Both the position numbers and the translations under genes were made by a program. Below, piece after piece: positions 18,431 through 25,312 of a stretch of 64,000 bases of DNA. The notes below the pieces were generated by a model. The model worked only from the letters and a program-made list of their open reading frames with translations. It searched no databases and was not told where the DNA came from. Where the stretch lies: contig NZ_CP089979.1 of NCBI RefSeq assembly GCF_021389935.1, forward strand, positions 415,001 to 479,000, given 5' to 3'. Position 1 is the first letter of the stretch. The number at the start of each line of letters is the position of its first letter. The DNA is from Fulvivirga ligni. Lineage in GTDB: Bacteria > Bacteroidota > Bacteroidia > Cytophagales > Cyclobacteriaceae.

Positions 18431-19216
18431 TTAATTGCGTTGTTTCGAAAATAACCAAGGTAAAAATTCAGGCTCTGCAAATGCACTATCCCAGCTATTA
18501 TGATTAGCCTCGGGGTAAATGGTAAGTTTAACCTCTCCTCCTGCCTGCTCAATGGCCTCTGCCATAATTTCAGAATTTTCAGGTGGTACTATATCATCTT
18601 TTCTACCATGAAAAATCCAGAATGGCACCTTGCCAGCATAGCTTTTAGCACTCACGGGATTATCTCCTCCGCAGATAGCTATGGCGGCGGCAAAAGTATC
18701 TGGCTTACGACTCACGAGCTCAAACGTGCCCATTCCGCCCATAGAAAGACCTGCTACATACACTCTTTGCTGATTTGTAAATTTCAGAGATACCATTGAA
18801 TCTAAAAGCTCCATTACCAGACTCAAAGATTTTGTAGGAGGTTCATTTCCTTCATCATCAAAGTGAAAGGTACGCTTTCCGTTTTCTGATTTTATATTCA
18901 CATTAGACCAATAACCTCCTGTAGGACATTGGGGGAAAACTACAATGGCCGGGAATTCATCCTGATAATCTATAAACAATTGTCCTCCATGAAAGAGTTG
19001 TTTTTGATTATGGTCTCCCCGCTCGCCGGCACCATGTAGGAACAAAACTAATGGGTATTCTTTATTTTCATCAAAATTTTCCGGGTAAAGTATTCTATAA
19101 TTCAAAGAATCATCCTCAGAATGATATGTTTTAGCCAGGTATTGGTCAAAACTTTCCTGCGCCAACACATTGAAACCAAGGCCTAGAAGGAAGATAAGCG
19201 ACAAAATTTTACTCAT
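18431..19216 (-). CDS. Secreted alpha/beta hydrolase (esterase/prolyl oligopeptidase-like)
   Basis: A 261-residue exported hydrolase with signal peptide (1-19). The nucleophile elbow is GLSMGG, the acid lies in HGRKDDIVP and the base in EANHNSWD. The YPLVLFLHGAGERG opening is typical of the phospholipase/carboxylesterase and PHB-depolymerase-like group often found in polysaccharide loci. It overlaps the upstream GH144 gene by eight bases, so translation is coupled. A role in removing ester substituents from the glycan fits the context. It is not closely similar to the other alpha/beta hydrolase of the locus (GSSAG, HGGGF). Confidence 0.82.
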   Translation of the reverse strand: MSKILSLIFLLGLGFNVLAQESFDQYLAKTYHSEDDSLNYRILYPENFDENKEYPLVLFLHGAGERGDHNQKQLFHGGQLFIDYQDEFPAIVVFPQCPTGGYWSNVNIKSENGKRTFHFDDEGNEPPTKSLSLVMELLDSMVSLKFTNQQRVYVAGLSMGGMGTFELVSRKPDTFAAAIAICGGDNPVSAKSYAGKVPFWIFHGRKDDIVPPENSEIMAEAIEQAGGEVKLTIYPEANHNSWDSAFAEPEFLPWLFSKQRN

Positions 19217-20606
19217 CCTCTTTCGCCTCCGTGGTAAAACCTAACTTTTCTAAACCAGCCTGTACTTCAGGAGCCTTCATGAACAAATCCCAAAGCATGC
19301 CACTTCTATAATTCTCTATCATTACAGGTATAGGTCCTTGATCTATAGCCAAATATCTTGGAGTATACCATTTATCTTTAAAGCTGAAGGCATCATATGG
19401 CCCTAGTTCACCTACCAGACTGTCGGCATCATTATAGATGTATCTTAAGAAATCCATACTTTGCTCTGGTGTGTAAGGAAAAGATGAAAGAGCTGCCGTT
19501 GGAGATATAACTCCAAGATCCTCATTACCAGGGTGATGACCGGCATATCCATTTACAGAATAGCTTGAGGTAAGGCCCCAGCAATTTTCACCATAACCTT
19601 CAAAACCCTTAGGGTTTTCTACACAATACTTATACTGGATCATAGCGTGATTAACATTAAGCTTCCAGTAATCCGCATATTGATCTTTCAAGTTTCTAGG
19701 ATCAAGGCCAAGGTAAGAGTAGTGAGCCCAGAAAAGTGGACCTACAGGATCATTGTTAGTTTCGTAATGATCCAGCTCCGTTTCCAGCCCCATGCAAGTA
19801 GTATCCATAGTGATAGAATCATTTCGAGCCCATCCTTTCTCGTAGACTTCCTTCGTAATAGGGTGAGTAGGAGAAGCGGCTGCCAGCACATACATGATTA
19901 AACATTCATTATATCCACCTACCGGAAAGTTCATTTCCCAGGCATATTCGGGAGACCAGTGCCAGTAAAGCACATCCTGACCATGAGTGTACCAATTCCA
20001 TTCTACCCCTTTCCATAACTCATCAATTTTCTCAGCCAATGCTTTTTCTGCTTCGTTTCCATCTTTGAAAAACTCACGTACAGTGATTAATCCCTGCACC
20101 ATGAATGCCGTTTCTACTAAATCTCCACCATTATCTTTCTGGCCAAAGGGCTGTACCTTTCCAGTTGGTCCTTTTATCCAATGTGGCCATGCTCCGTGAA
20201 AGCGATCGGCCTTGGCTAAATAATCAACAATTTTCTCATAACGATGTAATGCCTGTTCTCTGGTAATAAAGCCTCTTTTCACACCTACCAGAATAGCCAT
20301 CAACCCGAAGCCGGAACCACCAGTGGTGACAACATCTTTATCATTTTGCGGGTACACATTATCCATATGCGTACGCTCTGGAGCGAGCCCAGAAGTAGGC
20401 TCTGCATTCTCCCAGAAATACTGAAAGGTTTGATATTGTACCAAATTCAACAAAGAGTCATCTGAAAGGACAACGGCTGAATCCGTCGCTTCTTTTTCCT
20501 TCGTCACTTCCTTCTGTCCTGTGCAGGCTACCAACGCTGCTCCCATCAGTACCATGCTCGCTATTAGCTGATACCTGACCTTTTTTATATGGTTAAATAT
20601 TGTCAT
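19209..20606 (-). CDS. GH144-type glucoamylase-fold protein, probable endo-beta-1,2-glucanase
   Basis: A 465-residue lipoprotein (GAALVAC, Cys28). The glycoamylase (PF10091-like) (alpha/alpha)6-barrel runs from about residue 50 to the end. Diagnostic segments include QTFQYFWENAEPTSGLAPER, TTGGSGFGLMAILVGVKRGF, DNGGDLVETAFMVQGL and YWHWSPEYAWEMNFPVGGYNE. The family founder in GH144 is an endo-beta-1,2-glucanase from Chitinophaga that cuts linear beta-1,2-glucan to sophoro-oligosaccharides. Immediately downstream are an esterase and the GH3 enzyme. The barrel assignment is firm; the beta-1,2 specificity is inference from family and context. Confidence 0.87.
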   Translation of the reverse strand: MTIFNHIKKVRYQLIASMVLMGAALVACTGQKEVTKEKEATDSAVVLSDDSLLNLVQYQTFQYFWENAEPTSGLAPERTHMDNVYPQNDKDVVTTGGSGFGLMAILVGVKRGFITREQALHRYEKIVDYLAKADRFHGAWPHWIKGPTGKVQPFGQKDNGGDLVETAFMVQGLITVREFFKDGNEAEKALAEKIDELWKGVEWNWYTHGQDVLYWHWSPEYAWEMNFPVGGYNECLIMYVLAAASPTHPITKEVYEKGWARNDSITMDTTCMGLETELDHYETNNDPVGPLFWAHYSYLGLDPRNLKDQYADYWKLNVNHAMIQYKYCVENPKGFEGYGENCWGLTSSYSVNGYAGHHPGNEDLGVISPTAALSSFPYTPEQSMDFLRYIYNDADSLVGELGPYDAFSFKDKWYTPRYLAIDQGPIPVMIENYRSGMLWDLFMKAPEVQAGLEKLGFTTEAKEDE

Positions 20607-20619
20607 CTCTCTGTTTATT

Positions 20620-22575
20620 TTAGTAGCTGGTGAAATTTAATTTATCTAAGCCCGATGTGATTTCTTCATTTTGCATGAAAGTATCCCAGAGCAATCCTGT
20701 CCGGTGATTTTCAATCATGATAATGATAGGCCCCTGATCTATAGCCAGGTATGAGCTCGCATACCATGATTTATTAAGGCTGTAGGCATCATAAAAGCCA
20801 TAATCGCCCCACAGCTTATCTCCAAGCAGATAATAAAAACTTTTTAAGGCCTCCATAGATTCGTCAGGGCTGTATGGCATAGATGAGAGGGCTGCGGTAG
20901 GTGTAATTACACCTTTATCATTGGTGGGAGAATGTGCAGAATAACCTTCATAATTATCACTGGCGGTAAGCCCCCACATGCCCTCACCATAACCAAGGTT
21001 TCCTTGCGGATTTTGGATACAGTAAGCTCTGTTTATCATGGTGTGATTCACATTCTGGGTCCAATAGTTTGCATAGCCGTCTTCCAGGTTTCTGGGGTCC
21101 AGGCCTAAAAATGAATAATGAGCGAAGAACAATGGCCCGCCTTTTTCATAACCTAATGGCAAGTTATAGCCATAATAGCTATTACCATTTTCCATACCTC
21201 CACTGCTGGCCCAGCCGCTGAAATACACTGAAGCACTAATGCTGTGAGTAGGTGAAGATGCAGCTAAGACATAGACAATAAGTCCCTCGTTCCATCCTTT
21301 TATCTGGTGATTCATTTCCCAGGCATAGTTAGGAGACCAATGCCAATAAAGCACCTCTTCTCCTTGAGTATACCAGTCCCACTCTACTTCTTCCCAAAGA
21401 GTGGTAATGTTTTCTATAATAGCTTTTTCCTGGGCATTAGATTCATTCAGATATTCACGAACCGTAAGTAAACCCTGGATCATGAAGGCAGTTTCCACCA
21501 GATCTCCACCATCATCTTTGGTGCTGAAAGGAATAACTGCACCCGTTTCACCATTCATCCAGTGTGGCCATACACCGTGGAAACGATCGGCCTCTTGCAA
21601 GAAGTCAACTATCTGCTCTAATCTATCTACACCTTCCTGGCGGGTGATGAATCCTCTTTCTATTCCTACTAAAATGGTCATTACACCAAAGCCAGAGCCA
21701 CCAGTAGTAACTAAATCACCTGATGTATTTCTCTCTCTGGCCAAGCCACTTACAGGATGAGCAAAATCCCAGAAATATTTAAATGTCTGCTCTTGTACTT
21801 TGGTAAGTAGCGCTTCGTCTGAAATCTCAGGAAACTTATAAGTAGAGTCTATTTGGGTATAAAATTCCTTTTCGAAGCCCTCAAAAGTCTCTCCCTCATT
21901 ACCCAGAAGAGTATTTTTAATTTTTAAAGTATATTTTGTCAAAGGCTTAAGTTCTGAAGCTGTGCTAACATTAAAAGTAAGATTATCATCAGAACTGATT
22001 TCTAGATTGGGTGCGGCTGTACCTGTAATGGAAACGGCCGCTTTCAATGCATTAGCCTCCACCGGCACGGTAAAGGTCATGATCATATCAAGATCAAGGT
22101 ATGCATTTAATATCTTTTCACCGACTACTACCTCCTTACTTCCTATTTGCAGGTAAGAAAGGGCAAGGTCGCCAGCTATAGTTTTAAAACTAATTTCTGC
22201 AGGCACCGCACTCCCGCCATTGGTACTTTTTAGGGCTGTACTAATATTTAAAAGGTATGTGCTACTATTCTGTAATCCTCCACCAGGATAAATAATTACG
22301 GTTTTATTTTCTGAGGTGAGGGTGAAATCCAGATTAATAGAATTACCACCGAGAGTAAGGCTAATGCCATCATTCAGGCTGTTAGCATCTACGGCGCTGG
22401 AAAAGGATAAGGAGATGGATCTATCCGTAGGTAGGTTTTCAGTAATTGAGTTCTGGCTTAACTCCGTGGTGCCTACATAGGCCTGTACAAGAGTAAAATT
22501 ACTCTCACCTGGCTCATCGCTACCACAAGCTGCCAAAACAAAAATGAGTAATAAATAAAGAGAGTTTTTGATCAT
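20620..22575 (-). CDS. GH144-type glucoamylase-fold protein with N-terminal Ig-like domains (lipoprotein)
   Basis: A 651-residue lipoprotein (LIFVLAAC, Cys17). Two Ig-like domains (Big_5 type, about 30-130 and 135-245) precede a GH144-type barrel (about 260-650) clearly paralogous to the next gene: QTFKYFWDFAHPVSGLARER, TTGGSGFGVMTILVGIERGF, DDGGDLVETAFMIQGL, YWHWSPNYAWEMNHQIKGWNE. The Ig-like stalk suggests a surface-exposed enzyme held away from the outer membrane, doing the first cuts, while the shorter paralogue may act inside. The upstream ATG at 22623 would place residues before the signal peptide and is rejected. The 103-base gap ahead of this gene holds an inverted repeat. Confidence 0.86.
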   Translation of the reverse strand: MIKNSLYLLLIFVLAACGSDEPGESNFTLVQAYVGTTELSQNSITENLPTDRSISLSFSSAVDANSLNDGISLTLGGNSINLDFTLTSENKTVIIYPGGGLQNSSTYLLNISTALKSTNGGSAVPAEISFKTIAGDLALSYLQIGSKEVVVGEKILNAYLDLDMIMTFTVPVEANALKAAVSITGTAAPNLEISSDDNLTFNVSTASELKPLTKYTLKIKNTLLGNEGETFEGFEKEFYTQIDSTYKFPEISDEALLTKVQEQTFKYFWDFAHPVSGLARERNTSGDLVTTGGSGFGVMTILVGIERGFITRQEGVDRLEQIVDFLQEADRFHGVWPHWMNGETGAVIPFSTKDDGGDLVETAFMIQGLLTVREYLNESNAQEKAIIENITTLWEEVEWDWYTQGEEVLYWHWSPNYAWEMNHQIKGWNEGLIVYVLAASSPTHSISASVYFSGWASSGGMENGNSYYGYNLPLGYEKGGPLFFAHYSFLGLDPRNLEDGYANYWTQNVNHTMINRAYCIQNPQGNLGYGEGMWGLTASDNYEGYSAHSPTNDKGVITPTAALSSMPYSPDESMEALKSFYYLLGDKLWGDYGFYDAYSLNKSWYASSYLAIDQGPIIIMIENHRTGLLWDTFMQNEEITSGLDKLNFTSY

Positions 22576-22628
22576 AATTAGTTGTAAATAATGTGGACTT
22601 CGCCCGTATGACGAAGCCCACACTCACC

Positions 22629-22660
22629 TTAACATAAACTTAACTTAACCCTTATGTTAA
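22629..22660 (-). repeat. Inverted repeat in intercistronic gap of the polysaccharide locus
   Basis: TTAACATAA (22629-22637) and TTATGTTAA (22652-22660) form a perfect 9-base inverted repeat with a 14-base loop inside the only long gap of the operon (22576-22678). It lacks G/C pairs and a T-run, so it is not a classical terminator. It may be an mRNA processing or stability element or a protein site. Confidence 0.4.
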
Positions 22661-22678
22661 TTCTTAAGGCTTTAAAAA

Positions 22679-23788
22679 TTATTCCATCATTTTTTGAATC
22701 TCACTTTGTGGCAAAGCAACATCAAAAATTCTTAGTTCATCAATAAAACTTTCATCTGATAAATGACCCCATTCAATAAATCTAGGAGCTCCTGAACCAA
22801 TAGATAAGATATCACAAGTTGTCCAATCAATTCCTGAAAAAGCACCACTACTAGCCACTTCTCCATTTATATAGACAACACATTCTGTAGATGAGATTGT
22901 AAAAGCCACAAAAGTCCAGTCAGCATCCGTTGCTAAATGATATTCTTCTGCTGAATTAAACCAGCTATCAGCAGAACCATTGCCTGCATTCAATGTAATT
23001 CGTTGTTTCCCATTAGCATTTTCTCTAAAGAGTCTAAAACCTTTCGTTCTATTGTTAGCGGGGGGTGAATCGTCTGTTGGTCCCATAACTAAAATTCCCG
23101 CCCTGTCCGGAGTAGCATCTATCTTATACCAAAATGTAGCCGTAAACTCTGAATTGGCAAGATTATTAGTAGGGAATGTTAAATAAGAATCTGTAGCTCC
23201 TTGGTAGGCATTGGGACCACTTGCACTTTGTCCAGCAAAGCCGGGAGTTCCTTCAACGGTTGGCATTTCGCCACTCTCAACTTCATCGTAATCAAAATTA
23301 AATGGCCAGTAAGCCACTTGACCAGCTGGCACATAAGGTGGCTCTCCTACAGTATTTAAAGTGCGTGTAACATTGTTGAAGCTACCTTCTTCCGCCATCA
23401 AACCTCCATCTGTTGCTCTCAACACATTGGAAATTAGTAACTCATAAGTTGCATCATTATTTAACTCAACCTGTGGGGTTATAGTAACAATGTTATCTTT
23501 AACAGCAACATCTACCGGTATGGCGGAACCTCCCTGACTTAGAGAGATCGTATTTGAATTAACTGTGGATGCATCCACGGCTTTGGAAAAGGTCGCCATA
23601 AAAGCTACATCTACAGGGACCGAATTTGCATTGTTCGCAAGAGTGGCTGAATAAGTTACTCCTGATGAAAAGTCTACACCTTCATATTCCAAACTGGATA
23701 ATGATAATGGTCCAGTTGTCACATTAACATCCTCTTTATCACAGCTGATGAATGCAAAAACTATGAGTATAATTAATATTTTTTTCAT
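22679..23788 (-). CDS. LamG-domain lipoprotein of the polysaccharide locus (probable surface glycan-binding protein)
   Basis: A 369-residue lipoprotein (VFAFISC, Cys16). An Ig-like Big_5 domain (about 35-140) resembles those of the next gene product. A concanavalin A-like LamG/laminin-G-3 jelly roll (about 155-369) contains VAYWPFNFDYDEVESG, FTATFWYKID and SFIDELRIFDVALPQSEI. Its place right after SusCD is that normally taken by SusE/SusF-type or SGBP proteins, so it probably binds the glycan at the cell surface. A catalytic LamG enzyme is unlikely because no glycoside hydrolase signature is visible. Confidence 0.82.
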   Translation of the reverse strand: MKKILIILIVFAFISCDKEDVNVTTGPLSLSSLEYEGVDFSSGVTYSATLANNANSVPVDVAFMATFSKAVDASTVNSNTISLSQGGSAIPVDVAVKDNIVTITPQVELNNDATYELLISNVLRATDGGLMAEEGSFNNVTRTLNTVGEPPYVPAGQVAYWPFNFDYDEVESGEMPTVEGTPGFAGQSASGPNAYQGATDSYLTFPTNNLANSEFTATFWYKIDATPDRAGILVMGPTDDSPPANNRTKGFRLFRENANGKQRITLNAGNGSADSWFNSAEEYHLATDADWTFVAFTISSTECVVYINGEVASSGAFSGIDWTTCDILSIGSGAPRFIEWGHLSDESFIDELRIFDVALPQSEIQKMME

Positions 23789-23804
23789 ATCGTCAATAAT
23801 TGAA

Positions 23805-25301
23805 TTAATATCCCGGATTCTGTGTCAAAACATTGCCTGACAAATCTATTTGAGCTTGAGGAATAGGTAATAATTCATGCTTCCCTTGCGTATAATTAGT
23901 TTTCCCTGCAGCGTGTAGCACATCTGAAGCTATACCCCATCTTACAATATCATAGAAACGCTCATGTTCCATAGCCAATTCAATCCTTCTCTCATGCCTA
24001 ATGGCATCTCTCAACTCTGCCTGATCAGTTGTTGTTACTTCAGGAAGAACATTTAACTCACCTCTCGCCCTAGCTCTAACCATTTCAAGCTTCTCTAAAG
24101 ACTCTACCGTCTGACCTAATTCATTCGCAGCCTCAGCAGCCATTAGGACAACATCAGCATATCTTAAGATTCTGACATTAACCCACCATCCACCTTGGCC
24201 GGATGTAGCCTCTCTATATGCAGGATTCGTATAAACCTTTTGATTATATCTTGGGTTCGGAACACCAGTATCAAAATCTGGAACAGTTTCTCCGTATGGG
24301 GTGGTTTCACCCGCATATAAAATTGTTGCATCTCTTCGGGGGTCGCCATTTTCATACGCAGCATCCAGCTGATCAGAAGGCACATTAAACCCCCAACCTA
24401 AATTCCAATCTCCAGAACCTCTAACACCTTGTACAACAGCATATTGACATCCGAAATCATTGGTTTGGAAATCGCTATTTTTAAGAGCCTGAACTTCAAA
24501 TATTGAGCCTGAATTATTCTCTCCTTCCTCTGTGAAAATCTCGTCGTAAGATGTGTTCAGGTCATAACGACCAGAATTAATTACATTTTGAGACATTGCT
24601 AAAGCATCCGCCCACCGTTGCTGGTATAAATAAACCTTTGCCAAAATACCTTCTGCCACATATTTATTTACGCGACCTACATATTCATGTCCCCAGGTTT
24701 CAGGTAGAAATGATATTGCTTCAAGCAAATCTTCCTCAATCTGATCATAAACCTGACTAGCGGTAGACCGTGGTATAGACACTGTTTCCGTAACATTAGA
24801 CGTTACTAATGGAACTCCTCCAAACGCACGCACCATATTAAAATATAAATACGCTCTGATAAAAAGAGCTTCCGCTCTGGCTACATTGTAATCATATTCA
24901 GTAACAGATTCTCTCAAAGAATCTGCCTGTGCCAAAACATTATTTGCTTGAGAAATGCCATCAAAATGTCCCTGATAAAAGCCGTTTACCAATCCATTAC
25001 TAGGGGTCAATGTAAAATCATCAAATTCTCTTGTACTGGCACCATCAGAGGGAGTACTTCCTTTATCTGCATCTTCAGATCTCACATTAGTAGCTACTAC
25101 AAATGCAAAAGTATGCACATTGTAATCTCTAAGACTTGAATACATACCAAAAACATAAGAGGATAACCCTGACCCCACTGGATAATTATCTTCTGAATAT
25201 CTCGCCAGTGGCTCTCTTTCTAAATAGTCATCACATGACGTGAAGACTATCATTGCGATGCTTAATAGCACACAAAACTTTATATTTAAAATTTTTCTCA
25301 T
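23805..25301 (-). CDS. SusD/RagB family outer-membrane nutrient-binding lipoprotein
   Basis: A 498-residue lipoprotein (MIVFTSC, Cys23) with the SusD TPR-like helical fold. Typical segments are CDDYLEREPLARYSEDNY at the N-terminus, RAEALFIRAYLYFNMVRAFGGVPL in the helix bundle and the C-terminal AIRHERRIELAMEHERFYDIVRWG, followed by ELLPIPQAQI. It forms the lid over the SusC barrel and captures oligosaccharides. It follows SusC by 11 bases and precedes the LamG lipoprotein by 16. The substrate must be inferred from the enzymes of the locus. Confidence 0.96.
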   Translation of the reverse strand: MRKILNIKFCVLLSIAMIVFTSCDDYLEREPLARYSEDNYPVGSGLSSYVFGMYSSLRDYNVHTFAFVVATNVRSEDADKGSTPSDGASTREFDDFTLTPSNGLVNGFYQGHFDGISQANNVLAQADSLRESVTEYDYNVARAEALFIRAYLYFNMVRAFGGVPLVTSNVTETVSIPRSTASQVYDQIEEDLLEAISFLPETWGHEYVGRVNKYVAEGILAKVYLYQQRWADALAMSQNVINSGRYDLNTSYDEIFTEEGENNSGSIFEVQALKNSDFQTNDFGCQYAVVQGVRGSGDWNLGWGFNVPSDQLDAAYENGDPRRDATILYAGETTPYGETVPDFDTGVPNPRYNQKVYTNPAYREATSGQGGWWVNVRILRYADVVLMAAEAANELGQTVESLEKLEMVRARARGELNVLPEVTTTDQAELRDAIRHERRIELAMEHERFYDIVRWGIASDVLHAAGKTNYTQGKHELLPIPQAQIDLSGNVLTQNPGY

Positions 25302-25312
25302 TGTCTTATTTT

